Below are positions 1 through 8,457 of a stretch of 57,531 bases of DNA, piece after piece. The DNA is taken from positions 1 through 57,531 of the forward strand of contig NZ_VPFD01000033.1 of NCBI RefSeq assembly GCF_008014745.1. The letters run 5' to 3'. Made by a program: the position numbers and the translations under genes. Below the pieces are notes generated by a model. That model ran no database searches. It was given only the letters and a program-made list of their open reading frames with translations, and was not told the DNA's origin. Position 1 is the stretch's first letter, and the number at the start of each line of letters is the position of its first letter. The DNA comes from Massilia arenae (GTDB lineage: Bacteria; Pseudomonadota; Gammaproteobacteria; Burkholderiales; Burkholderiaceae_D).

Positions 1-56
1 ACATGGTGACGCAGGTTAACAGCCTCAGCTAGCGTTTACAACACCTGAAAAGAAAA

Positions 57-108
57 ATGCCGCTCAGTCTTAACTGAACGGCATTACCGCTTCGGCGGGC
101 TTTTTTTT
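57..108. terminator. Two-way terminator, back-to-back hairpins
   Basis: The first hairpin (57-68 pairing with 73-84, arms ATGCCG/CGGCAT and TCAGT/ACTGA) has a run of A on its left, so it is followed by U when read leftward. The second hairpin (CCGC-TTCG-GCGG, about 87-98) is followed by eight T and works rightward. Together they can stop transcription from both sides, so a gene to the left of the window probably ends near here. Confidence 0.8.
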
Positions 109-167
109 CGTATGTACGGGTATCCCGAATCGCCTGCAAAAAGATGTATGAAATATTTTGTGTATTT

Positions 168-185
168 ATGTCAACGGAATGACAT
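168..185. promoter_or_regulatory. Operator-like dyad upstream of TonB receptor
   Basis: ATGTCA-N6-TGACAT is a perfect dyad with six-base arms, about 90 bases before the receptor start and in an AT-rich stretch that should hold its promoter. Sugar-type TonB receptors are often controlled by adjacent regulators, but no regulator gene for this site is seen here. The function is inferred. Confidence 0.35.
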
Positions 186-274
186 GACAGAGCGTTAAGC
201 CCGGTATCAGAGGGCGCGACCCGGTAAGTCCGGAGCACGTGCACGCAAGCCCGAATCACAGAATTGGAGAGTGA

Positions 275-3121
275 ATGACCCGACTGAAAGTCAAGCCGAT
301 CTGCGCCGCCATCATGCTGATGTCAGCCTACGGCGCGCCAGCGCTGGCGCAAACCGCCGCCGAGACCCAGGCGGCGCCCGTCGCCACCGAACAGGCCGCA
401 CCGGCCACCGAATCCTCTCCCGCCGCACCTGCTACCCCTGCCGCTCCAGCCGCGCCACCAGCGCCGCCGCCCCAGACCGTGCCGGCCGCCGCCGTGATCC
501 AGGTCACCGGCCTGCGCCAGAGCCTGCGCTCGGCCGAAGACATCAAGCGCGACGCCCCGCAAGTGGTGGACGCCATCAATGCCGACGACATCGGCAAATT
601 CCCCGATCGCCAGGCGGGCGACGCGCTGCAGCGCGTGGCCGGCGTGCAGGTGGGCCGCGACCGCGGCGAGACCAGCACCGTGATCATCCGCGGCCTGCCA
701 GACGTCGCCACCACGCTCGACGGCAACGAGATCTTCACCGCCGCCGGCCGCCGCCTGTCCTACCAGGACCTGCCGGTCCAGTCGATCGCCGGCATGGAAG
801 TGTATAAATCGGCCACTGCCAACCAGTTCGAAGGCGGCATCGCTGGCGCCGTCAATATCCGCCTGCGCGCGCCGTTCGACAACAAGGGCTTCACCGCGAC
901 CGGCTACGTCGAGGACCGCGTGAACCAGACCAATGGCAGCGGCAATACCTCGGACAAGCACAGCCCGGGCGGCGGCTTCCTGGTCAGCAACCGCTGGAAC
1001 ACCGACTTCGGCGAAATGGGCGCGCTGTTCGACGTCGCTGTCAACCGCGACAACTGGGCCTTCCCGGTGCAATACGTCGACCGTCCCGACAATGTGTTCT
1101 CGGTGAGTCCGGACGGCAGCGCGACCCGCCTCGGCAACGTCGGTCCGTATGCGCCGGCCGCGCCGGGCGACGTGCTGGGCCAGTTGCCGAACATCGGCGG
1201 CATCTACAACGCCGGGCAGCGCGAGCGCCAGAGCGTGCACGGGGCCTTCCAGTGGAAGGTCAATCCGCGCCTGACGGCCAGCGCCCAGTACCTGGGCATG
1301 GGCTACCAGGGCCGCACCGGCGTCAACTACGTGATGAGCAACACCACCTGGGCGCCGCGCCTGACCGACGTTGTGCTGGCGCCGCAAGGCGGCGCCTGCG
1401 CGACGCCGCAGGGCGCGATCTGCCCGATCCTGGCCGCTAGCGCGCCGGCCGCGCAGTTCGGCAACGCCTATGACTGGGATCCGTACACGGCATCGAGCAC
1501 CTGGGGCCAGAACGAGCGCACCACCACCCACTACCTGAACCTCGGCCTGAAGTACAACGACGGCCCGCTGAGCGTCGATTCGCAGTTCGGCTACACCCGC
1601 TCCAAATTCGTCAACGACACCGTGATCGTCGACCAGCAGGTGCCGGGCGCCAGCGCCAGCGTGTATTCGTACGGCGCCGACGGCCACGGCGGCTTCAACG
1701 CGATCACGCTGCCGGGCAATAGCGGCAATGCGCTGCAGGATTCGCGCAACTACGTGCTGCGCGGGATGGTGCAGAACTGGAACGAGCAGACCGGCAGCCA
1801 GCTGCAATGGCGCACCGACGCCACCTATCGCCTGGGCGGCGACGGCTTCTTCACCGCCGTGCTGGCCGGCCTGCGCCTGTCCTCGCGCAAGGCTGGCTAC
1901 CACGGCGCCGAAGGCCACGCCGACTTCACGGGCGAGCGCCCGAGCGCCGCCAGCGCGCTCGGCCCGTCGTTCCAGGCGCAGGTAGCTGGCCTCGACCGCC
2001 TGGGCGGCGCCTGGTACGGCCCGTCGTCCGACTACCTGATCGACAATGCCGACGCGGTGCGCAATCTGTACGGCGCGGCCAGCGGCCGCGTGCCGGACGA
2101 CCCGGGCCGCCTGTTCGACCAGCGCGAGCGCAACGCGACGCTGTACCTGGCCACGCGCTGGGCCGCCAACCCGGCTGGCATCGACGTCAAGGGTGAAATC
2201 GGCGCGCGCGTGGTGCGCCTGAATCGTGAGCTGAGCGGCATGACCCGGATCGGCGACCAGGTGTCGAACGTCGACCTGTCGACCTACGAAACCAATTACC
2301 TGCCGAGCGCCTCGGCGGTGGTCGGCTGGACCGAAGACCTGCAGTCGCACTTCTCGGTCGGCAAGACCATCACCCGGCCGAACTTCGGCACGCTCAATCC
2401 GGCCCTGACCCTGGTGCCGTCGACCGTCAACGTGCCGGGCAGCGGCGGCGCCGGCAACCCCTACCTGGAGCCGACCCGCTCGACCAATATCGACGCCACG
2501 CTCGAATACTACTTCCAGAAGAACGGCTTCGCCCAGGTTGCGCTGTTCCACCGCGACATCGACGGCTACGAGCAGAGTTTTACGCGCGACGAGGTCATCG
2601 ACGGGCAGGTCTATCGCGTGACGCGTCCGCAGAACTCGGGCAAGGGCCGCCTGCGTGGGGCGGAATTCGGGGTCCAGAAGTTCTTCGACTTTTTGCCTGG
2701 CCCATGGGCCAACTTCGGCGCCCAGGCCAACTACACCTGGATCGACGGCGAGAACCAAAGCCGCACCGCGTTCGACAGCGATACCTACACCACCACGCCG
2801 CTCACCGGCGTGGCCAAGAAGAGCTACAACTTCGCGCTGCTGTACGAGGGCAATGGCATCACCGGCCGCCTGGCTGCCACCCGCCGCGGCGACTACGTCG
2901 AGCAGATCGCGGAACTGCCGTTCAACCAGGACCGCGTGGTCAAGGCCGCGACCTTCGTCGACCTGAGCATCGGCTACGAGATCAACGACAACGTCTCGCT
3001 GCAGTTCGATGCGATCAACCTGACCAAGGCGAAGTTCGAGAGCTCGCTCGGCGAATTCATGCCGCGCGACGTGCGCTACAACCCGACGACTTACGGCCTG
3101 AGCCTGCGGTTCCGGATGTAA
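275..3121 (+). CDS. TonB-dependent receptor, sugar-type (TIGR01782-like)
   Basis: This 948-residue outer-membrane receptor should import a scarce nutrient with energy from TonB. An N-terminal signal peptide ends near ALAQ (about residue 26). An unusual Ala/Pro-rich linker follows (about 27-72), then the plug domain (DAINADDIGKFPDRQAGDAL; GLPDVATTLDGNEIF) and a long beta-barrel that ends in the aromatic-rich strand YGLSLRFRM. The plug wording is typical of the Xanthomonas/Caulobacter receptor family for plant or algal sugars. The start has GGAGAG about seven bases upstream. It stands alone: terminators lie before it and a convergent gene after it. The substrate cannot be read from the sequence. 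Confidence 0.88.
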   Translation: MTRLKVKPICAAIMLMSAYGAPALAQTAAETQAAPVATEQAAPATESSPAAPATPAAPAAPPAPPPQTVPAAAVIQVTGLRQSLRSAEDIKRDAPQVVDAINADDIGKFPDRQAGDALQRVAGVQVGRDRGETSTVIIRGLPDVATTLDGNEIFTAAGRRLSYQDLPVQSIAGMEVYKSATANQFEGGIAGAVNIRLRAPFDNKGFTATGYVEDRVNQTNGSGNTSDKHSPGGGFLVSNRWNTDFGEMGALFDVAVNRDNWAFPVQYVDRPDNVFSVSPDGSATRLGNVGPYAPAAPGDVLGQLPNIGGIYNAGQRERQSVHGAFQWKVNPRLTASAQYLGMGYQGRTGVNYVMSNTTWAPRLTDVVLAPQGGACATPQGAICPILAASAPAAQFGNAYDWDPYTASSTWGQNERTTTHYLNLGLKYNDGPLSVDSQFGYTRSKFVNDTVIVDQQVPGASASVYSYGADGHGGFNAITLPGNSGNALQDSRNYVLRGMVQNWNEQTGSQLQWRTDATYRLGGDGFFTAVLAGLRLSSRKAGYHGAEGHADFTGERPSAASALGPSFQAQVAGLDRLGGAWYGPSSDYLIDNADAVRNLYGAASGRVPDDPGRLFDQRERNATLYLATRWAANPAGIDVKGEIGARVVRLNRELSGMTRIGDQVSNVDLSTYETNYLPSASAVVGWTEDLQSHFSVGKTITRPNFGTLNPALTLVPSTVNVPGSGGAGNPYLEPTRSTNIDATLEYYFQKNGFAQVALFHRDIDGYEQSFTRDEVIDGQVYRVTRPQNSGKGRLRGAEFGVQKFFDFLPGPWANFGAQANYTWIDGENQSRTAFDSDTYTTTPLTGVAKKSYNFALLYEGNGITGRLAATRRGDYVEQIAELPFNQDRVVKAATFVDLSIGYEINDNVSLQFDAINLTKAKFESSLGEFMPRDVRYNPTTYGLSLRFRM

Positions 3122-3149
3122 GCGCGTTGTAAAAGCCTATCCCAAAGGC

Positions 3150-4268
3150 CTATTCCGGCAGGGACAGGCCCAGTTCTCCGGCGTCGTCGCGTTCCAGCAG
3201 CGCCTCGATCACTTCGCGGCGGCGCTCGTCGCCGCGAAGCGCTGCGGCCAGTTCGCCAGCGTCTGGCCGCAGGCCATGGCGCAGCAGCAGCGCGAGGACG
3301 TCCACCCTCCAGTCGAAGAATTCCGTCTCCACCGAATACAGCTCCCAGGGCGTGCTGTCGAGCGCCGCGAGGAAGGCGGGCAGCGCGCTGCCGTCCACGT
3401 CGGCGCCCGCGGCCAGCGCCAGCTCGACCATCGTCTCGTCGAGGGTCGATGCGGCGGCCGCCAGCAGATCCTTGTCGCGGGCGTCGGCGCCGTGTTCCAG
3501 CAGCCATTCGAAGGCCTCGATGGCGAGTTGGCGCGCCGCCACTGCCAGCGCAGCGCTGCCACCGCTGGTGATGTCTACCCCTTGCGTGAGCAGGAAGGCC
3601 AGGGTGTCCGTGGCGTTCGCCGCGGCAGCCGCCGCGAAGGCAACCTCCAGCATCGGCCGCCGCGCATCGCCGGCATGGTCGAGCAGGCAGGCCAGCACCG
3701 TGTCGGCGCCTGCGGCCGCGGCGGCGGCGCTCGCTGCGCCGCTATCGGCCAGCGGATCGGCGCCCTGCTCAAGGGCGCGCCGCACCGCCTCGAGGTCGCC
3801 GTGGCGGCAGGCCATCTCGAGAAAGCGCTTCCAGAATGCGGCCTGCCAGGCGTCGGGACGCACGCCATCGTGGACGAAGGTTTCGCGCAGGCCGGCCATG
3901 CGCCCGGCAATGAAGGCGCCGAGCCAGGGATCGGCTGTTTCCAGCATCAGCGCGGCGCCGTTGTCGGACACCGAGGCGGCGACCGCGTCGGGCCAGGGCT
4001 GGTCTGCCTCGAGGACCGCCTCGAGCAGTGCGCCTAGCGCCAGCCGCAGGTCGACGTCGAAGGCCGAACCCCAGGCCAGCAGGGCGCCCAGCTTGAGTTG
4101 CGGCGGGAGGCTGCTCATGCCGGCGAATTGCAGCATGGCGTCGGCGTAGCGTGGTTCGGGCCAGGTGGGGCCGGACTGGTGCTCGTCGAGCAGGCCGTGC
4201 CAGAGCGGGCCGATCTCGTCCAGAGTGCGGCAGTTTTCGAGGGGGAGGTACCAGGGTGTGTGCGACAT
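3150..4268 (-). CDS. Ankyrin-repeat-like protein
   Basis: The 372-residue protein has no signal peptide. Its middle and C-terminal parts carry helical repeats of ankyrin type, such as GDLEAVRRALEQGADPLAD, TDTLAFLLTQGVDI, AIEAFEWLLEHGADARDKD and VDVLALLLRHGLRPDAGEL. Ankyrin repeats bind other proteins, and no enzymatic domain is seen. The N-terminal 150 residues are not recognised. The next gene (66 codons) lies 17 bases upstream on the same strand, so the two may be co-transcribed. Confidence 0.7.
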   Translation of the reverse strand: MSHTPWYLPLENCRTLDEIGPLWHGLLDEHQSGPTWPEPRYADAMLQFAGMSSLPPQLKLGALLAWGSAFDVDLRLALGALLEAVLEADQPWPDAVAASVSDNGAALMLETADPWLGAFIAGRMAGLRETFVHDGVRPDAWQAAFWKRFLEMACRHGDLEAVRRALEQGADPLADSGAASAAAAAAGADTVLACLLDHAGDARRPMLEVAFAAAAAANATDTLAFLLTQGVDITSGGSAALAVAARQLAIEAFEWLLEHGADARDKDLLAAAASTLDETMVELALAAGADVDGSALPAFLAALDSTPWELYSVETEFFDWRVDVLALLLRHGLRPDAGELAAALRGDERRREVIEALLERDDAGELGLSLPE

Positions 4269-4285
4269 ATCTCTTTCTTGATGGT

Positions 4286-4486
4286 TCAGCCGCGGCCGAT
4301 GAAGGAGGCGATCAGGTTGCCGTAGCCGACGTTCCGCAGCCGCTCGTCGCGGGTGATGTTCGAGCGCGGGTCGTAATGAGCGACGATGCGCAGGCGCTCA
4401 TCACGGCCGGTCTGGCGGCCGTCGGGGGCTGTGTCGATATAGCCGATGATGCGATGACGCGCATCCTTGAGGATCTGGCGGGACAT
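4286..4486 (-). CDS. Small conserved-type protein with internal repeat
   Basis: This 66-residue soluble protein starts MSRQILKDARHRIIGYIDT. It contains the near-repeat GRDERLRIVAHYDP / TRDERLRNVGYGN, with a G-Y/H-x-D/G turn after each unit. Proteins of this size and wording occur in other Burkholderiales, by recollection and without a named function. Codon use fits a real gene (GC-rich third positions), and it sits tightly ahead of the ankyrin-like gene on the same strand. The function is unknown. Confidence 0.6.
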   Translation of the reverse strand: MSRQILKDARHRIIGYIDTAPDGRQTGRDERLRIVAHYDPRSNITRDERLRNVGYGNLIASFIGRG

Positions 4487-4571
4487 GGGCGGGATTCCTG
4501 CGATGGAAAACCTGCAGTGTCCATGTGGATACGACAGCTGGCGTCGCGCGGGCAGGTAGCCTAGACGCCGG

Positions 4572-5300
4572 TCAGGACACCTTGCGCGTCGGCGCGGCGT
4601 CGGTCACCATCTCCATCACCGAATTACGCTTGTCCAGCAGGTGCAGCGACAGGATCGCCGCCAGGCGCTTGCCGTCGCGCGCCTCGAGCGCTTCCATCAT
4701 CTGGCGGTGCTCTTCGATCGCCTGGTCCCATTTTTCGGGGACGATATTGGACTTGAGCCGCAAGGACTGCAGCCGCCGGTTCATGTTCAGGTAAGTATGG
4801 TGGAGGACGGAGTTGCGCGCGGCCTCGGAGATCTTGTTGTGGATCGCCTGGTTGCGGCTGTAGTAGCCGGGCAGGTCGCCCTGTTCGCGGCAGGTCAGCA
4901 TCGCATCGTGCAGGGCCCGGATCTCGGCGACTTCCTCGGGCGTGATCCGCGCGCACGCGTGTTCGCCCGCGAGGGCTTCGAGGCCGCTGACGAATTCGAA
5001 GGTTTCCCATACTTCTTGCTGCGACATCTTGTAGACCGAGGCGCCGCGATTCGGCGAGATCTCGATCAGGCCCTCGGCCGCGAGCGCCTTCAAGGCTTCG
5101 CGCAGGGGCGTGCGCGAAATGCCCATGGTTTCGCACAGTTCGCGCTCGTTGAGTTTCATTCCGGGAGGGAAAACGGACTCGACAATCGACCGCCGCAGGT
5201 GGGAAACCACCGTGTCGTGCAGGTGCTGCCGGGCCAGCTTTGGAAGGGCGGGCGCTACGACGCCGCGTTCCGAAGCCGGATCAACTTTCGAGTCTTGCAT
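4572..5300 (-). CDS. GntR-family regulator, FCD (FadR) subfamily
   Basis: This 242-residue repressor or activator has an N-terminal winged helix-turn-helix (about 28-95; LRRSIVESVFPPGMKLNERE, ISRTPLREALKALAAEGLIE, PNRGASVY) and a C-terminal all-helical FCD ligand domain (about 100-230). The FCD domain has the metal/ligand-type residues in RNQAIHNKISEAARN and EEHRQMMEALEARD. FCD regulators usually respond to sugar acids or other carboxylates. It is divergent from the dehydrogenase operon that starts at 5935, and two FCD-type palindromes lie in front of that operon. It is therefore the likely regulator of that operon, which is inference. Confidence 0.85.
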   Translation of the reverse strand: MQDSKVDPASERGVVAPALPKLARQHLHDTVVSHLRRSIVESVFPPGMKLNERELCETMGISRTPLREALKALAAEGLIEISPNRGASVYKMSQQEVWETFEFVSGLEALAGEHACARITPEEVAEIRALHDAMLTCREQGDLPGYYSRNQAIHNKISEAARNSVLHHTYLNMNRRLQSLRLKSNIVPEKWDQAIEEHRQMMEALEARDGKRLAAILSLHLLDKRNSVMEMVTDAAPTRKVS

Positions 5301-5853
5301 TCAATGTCTCCACTTCCATAGTTTTGGAGGAATTCTATCATTCGGCCGTATTTGCATTGCTGAAAGCAGACTTAACTTCTCGAAAATAATGATCTGCCAT
5401 GCATAGGTGGGCGCTGCAGTATGTTCCATTTCTGCAACATATCGCGACACGCAAGCACCCCTGGCGTCTGCTGCCGTTCAGTTTGACCAAGTGTCAAATG
5501 CGACGCCCATGACGCGCGCGCGCCGCGTCGCGACTTTCGGACGCTATCCCGTCTTTTTTTCAACTCTCGCCGATGTGGGAGATGCGTATTCTCGCCACGG
5601 CACACGAACGGCGGAGGCGGTAGGCCCAGCCAAATCAAGGTGTCGCACCGCGCCGGCCAGATGAATCAAAAGATTCAAAAGATTCTGAAATTTCGAAACT
5701 GCAATTCTAGCAGCTGAGATTGCTTTCGCGCTTGTAACGATTGGTATTGCTCAAATAGTTGCCGTGGGTGGCTAGGTGAGTCGGTGGTGCCGTCAAAACG
5801 CTGGATGGCTAAAAATTTCCCTGCAGAAATTAGCTTTAGCGGGTGCCCGGGAC

Positions 5854-5863
5854 TGGCATACCA
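5854..5863. promoter_or_regulatory. FCD-type operator 1 (TGGCATACCA)
   Basis: TGGCATACCA differs at one base from TGGTATACCA, a known FCD/FadR-subfamily operator core (UxuR/ExuR type). Its centre is 41 bases, about four helical turns, from the second palindrome, so one dimer pair could bridge both. The adjacent GntR/FCD regulator (4572-5300) is the obvious candidate to bind. Confidence 0.5.
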
Positions 5864-5891
5864 CTCCGGTTGTTGGTACTATGTATCTTGC

Positions 5892-5907
5892 ATTTTGCAT
5901 ACAAAAT
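5892..5907. promoter_or_regulatory. FCD-type operator 2 (ATTTTGCATACAAAAT)
   Basis: This is a perfect dyad with six-base arms (ATTTTG/CAAAAT) round CATA, sharing the GCATAC core of operator 1. It ends 27 bases before the start codon at 5935, so a bound repressor would sit over or just after the promoter. Confidence 0.55.
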
Positions 5908-5934
5908 ACATTCTTTAATTGAGAGAGAGACTTC

Positions 5935-6663
5935 ATGTCCGACGATCAGCAATCCCCATCGCGGCGGCGCCTCATCAAGAGCCTGGTGTTCGTGCCCATG
6001 GGTGCGGGCGCGGCGGCAGCGATCCATCAGGGCCTGCCCAACGCCAACGCCACCGCCACCGCACCAGCGGAAGGCAAGCCGAATCCCTACACGCCCAAGT
6101 TCTTCAACGCGAAGGAATGGAAATTCGTGATCGCCGCGGTCGATCGCCTGATCCCGCATGACGAGCACGGCCCCGGCGCCGTCGAGTCGGGCGTGCCGGA
6201 GTTCCTCGATCGCCACATGCAGTCGCCGTACGCGTCCGGCAGCATCTGGTACATGCAGGGCCCGTTCCTGGAAGCGACTTCCGATTTCGGCTACCAGGGC
6301 AAGCTGGCGTTGAAAGACATCATCCGCGTCGGCATCGCCAATGTCGACGCCCACTGCGTCAAGACCTATTCAGGCAAGGCCTTCGCCGACCTCGACGTGC
6401 GCATGCAGGAAGCGGTCCTCAAGGACCTCGAAGGCGGCAAGATCAAGCTCGCCGACATTTCGTCGAAGACCTTCTTCGCCGACTTCCTGGCCGAGACCCG
6501 CGCCGGCTACTTCTCCGATCCTAGCCATGGCGGCAACAAGGACATGGGCGCCTGGAAGATGATCGGTTACCCCGGCATGCGGGGCGACTACCTGGAGTGG
6601 GTGAAGATTCGCGACAAACCGTATCCGCTGGGACCGGTGGACCTGGCTGGACGTAGGGGATAA
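5935..6663 (+). CDS. Gluconate 2-dehydrogenase-type small (gamma) subunit
   Basis: The 242-residue protein matches the small-subunit family (gluconate 2-dehydrogenase subunit 3), which escorts and stabilises the flavoprotein subunit in the periplasm. The N-terminus PSRRRLIKSLVFVPMGAGAAA is a Tat-type signal with twin arginines. The body (about 50-235) has the family wording FFNAKEWKFVIAAVDRLIPH and GYFSDPSHGGNKDMGAWKMI. It is the first gene of a tight operon; the flavoprotein gene follows after six bases. The start has GAGAGAGA upstream. The substrate of the complex may be gluconate, 2-ketogluconate, sorbitol or another polyol, and cannot be told. Confidence 0.87.
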   Translation: MSDDQQSPSRRRLIKSLVFVPMGAGAAAAIHQGLPNANATATAPAEGKPNPYTPKFFNAKEWKFVIAAVDRLIPHDEHGPGAVESGVPEFLDRHMQSPYASGSIWYMQGPFLEATSDFGYQGKLALKDIIRVGIANVDAHCVKTYSGKAFADLDVRMQEAVLKDLEGGKIKLADISSKTFFADFLAETRAGYFSDPSHGGNKDMGAWKMIGYPGMRGDYLEWVKIRDKPYPLGPVDLAGRRG

Positions 6664-6669
6664 GAGAAT

Positions 6670-8445
6670 ATGGCAATCGTAAAAGAGAAAAAAGACGTCG
6701 TTATCGTCGGCGCCGGCTGGGTCGGCGCCATCATGGCCAAGGAATTGACCGACGCGGGCATGAATGTGCTCATCCTGGAACGCGGCCCTGACCGCGACAC
6801 CCAGACCGACTTCGCGTATCCGCGCGTGATCGACGAGCTCGAAGGTTCGGTGCACCGCAAATACCTGCAGTCGCTGGCGCAAGAAACCGTGACCATCCGC
6901 CACAACCTGTCCACCGTGGCGGTGCCGAAGCGCCGCATGGGTTCGTTCAAGCCGGGTACCGGCGTGGGTGGTGCGGGTTCGCACTGGTCGGGCGTGCACT
7001 TCCGCGCGCTGCCGGAAGACTTCAACCTGCGCAGCACGATGGAGCAGCGCTACGGCAAGAAGATCATGCCTGCCGGCATGTCGATCCAGGACTTCCCGGT
7101 CACCTTCGAAGAGCTGGAGCCCCACTTCGACCACTTCGAATACGTGTGCGGCACCTCGGGCAAGGCCGGCGTCATCAACGGCAAGGTCGTCGAAGGCGGC
7201 AACCCGTTCGAAGGCTCGCGTTCGCGCGAATACCCGCTGGGACCGAATCCGGACTACCTGGGCGGCGAAATGTTCTACAAGGCGGCGCGTGAAATGGGTT
7301 ACCACCCGTTCCCGATCCCGGCCTCGAATACCTCGGCCAGCTATGTCAACCCGTATGGTTGCCAGATGGGCCCTTGTAACTTCTGCGGCTTCTGCTCGGA
7401 CTACGGTTGCCTGAACTACTCGAAGGCCAGCCCGAACATCAACATCTTCCCTGTGCTGCGCGGCCGCAAGAACTTCGAAATGCGCACGCTGGCCCAGGTA
7501 CTGAAGGTCAACCTGACGGCGGACGGCAAGATGGCCACCGGCGTGAACTACCTGGATGCAGGCGGCCAGGAATGCGAGCAGCCGGCGGACATCGTCATCC
7601 TGGGCGCGTTCTCGCTGTACAACGTGCACCTGATGCTGGTGTCGAAGATCGGCCCGGCCTACGATCCGGTGACCAAGACCGGCACGGTCGGCAGGAACTA
7701 CTCGTACCAGAACCTGAATCGCGTCTCGCTGTTCTTCGACAAGAACGTGCACGCCAACCAGTTCATGGGCGTTGGCGGCGGCGGCACCACCTTCGATGAC
7801 CTGAACGGCAACCGCAACGATCCGACCAAGTCGGGCTTCGTCGGCGGCGGCGTGATCTGGGCGCGCCAGCCGGGCGGCGGTCCGGTGCGCGGCATCGCGA
7901 CCGCGCCGGGCGTGCCGAACTGGGGCAGCGACTGGAAGAAGGGCGCCAAGGATGCGATGCGTCACTCGTTCTACTACGAAGTGCAGGGTTCCTGCATGTC
8001 GTACGACGACGCCTACCTGGACCTGGATCCAAACTACAAGGATGCCTTCGGCCGTCCGCTGCTGCGCATGACCTTCGACTGGCATGACAACGAGATCGCG
8101 GCGTCGGCCTACCTGGTCGACAAGGCGCAGGAGATGTGCAAGGTGCTGAACCCGCTGGCGACCAAGGGCGACGCCAAGAAGCCGGGCACGCACTACAACA
8201 TCAACCAGTACCAGAGCACGCACACGGTCGGCGGCGCCATCATGGGCGCGAATCCGAAGACCTCGGCCCTGAACAAGTACCTGCAGTCGTGGGACGTGCC
8301 GAACGTGTTCGCGCCGGGCGCCAACGCCTTCCCGCAGAACAACGGCTATAACCCGACCGGCATGGTCGGCGCGCTGGCCTACTGGTGCGCGAAAGCGATC
8401 CGGGAACAGTACATCAAGAACCCGGGCCCGCTGGTGCAGGCGTAA
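6670..8445 (+). CDS. GMC-type FAD dehydrogenase, large subunit
   Basis: This 591-residue flavoprotein is the catalytic subunit of a membrane-bound gluconate/sorbitol-type dehydrogenase. The FAD Rossmann motif VIVGAGWVGAIMAKEL begins at about residue 11. GTGVGGAGSHWSGVHFR is the second FAD-binding stretch. The C-terminal GMC region holds the catalytic-type NQYQSTHTVGGAIMG and PNVFAPGANAFPQNNGYNPT. A Cys-rich stretch near residues 233-252 (CQMGPCNFCGFCSDYGC) matches the cysteine cluster seen in this family, which may hold an Fe-S cluster. It has no signal of its own and probably rides out on the Tat signal of the small subunit. Electrons should pass to the cytochrome encoded next. Confidence 0.9.
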   Translation: MAIVKEKKDVVIVGAGWVGAIMAKELTDAGMNVLILERGPDRDTQTDFAYPRVIDELEGSVHRKYLQSLAQETVTIRHNLSTVAVPKRRMGSFKPGTGVGGAGSHWSGVHFRALPEDFNLRSTMEQRYGKKIMPAGMSIQDFPVTFEELEPHFDHFEYVCGTSGKAGVINGKVVEGGNPFEGSRSREYPLGPNPDYLGGEMFYKAAREMGYHPFPIPASNTSASYVNPYGCQMGPCNFCGFCSDYGCLNYSKASPNINIFPVLRGRKNFEMRTLAQVLKVNLTADGKMATGVNYLDAGGQECEQPADIVILGAFSLYNVHLMLVSKIGPAYDPVTKTGTVGRNYSYQNLNRVSLFFDKNVHANQFMGVGGGGTTFDDLNGNRNDPTKSGFVGGGVIWARQPGGGPVRGIATAPGVPNWGSDWKKGAKDAMRHSFYYEVQGSCMSYDDAYLDLDPNYKDAFGRPLLRMTFDWHDNEIAASAYLVDKAQEMCKVLNPLATKGDAKKPGTHYNINQYQSTHTVGGAIMGANPKTSALNKYLQSWDVPNVFAPGANAFPQNNGYNPTGMVGALAYWCAKAIREQYIKNPGPLVQA

Positions 8446-8457
8446 GAGGACGAACAC

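Larger units (their letters stand above)
5301..5934. other. 634-base intergenic region, regulatory
   Basis: No convincing gene is present; short open frames here lack ribosome sites and recognisable protein. The region is more AT-rich than its neighbours. It contains short direct repeats of AAAGATTC around 5665-5690 and the two palindromes listed separately. It separates the GntR-family gene from the divergent dehydrogenase operon. Confidence 0.6.

Noticed and set aside
323..2758. Minus-strand frame opposite the first TonB receptor
   Set aside because: The plus-strand receptor is clear over its full length. The antisense product is a low-complexity Val/Ala/Arg text.
5407..5664. Short plus-strand open frame in the GntR-dehydrogenase gap
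   Set aside because: It has no ribosome site, homology-like motif or gene-like codon bias. The region looks regulatory.
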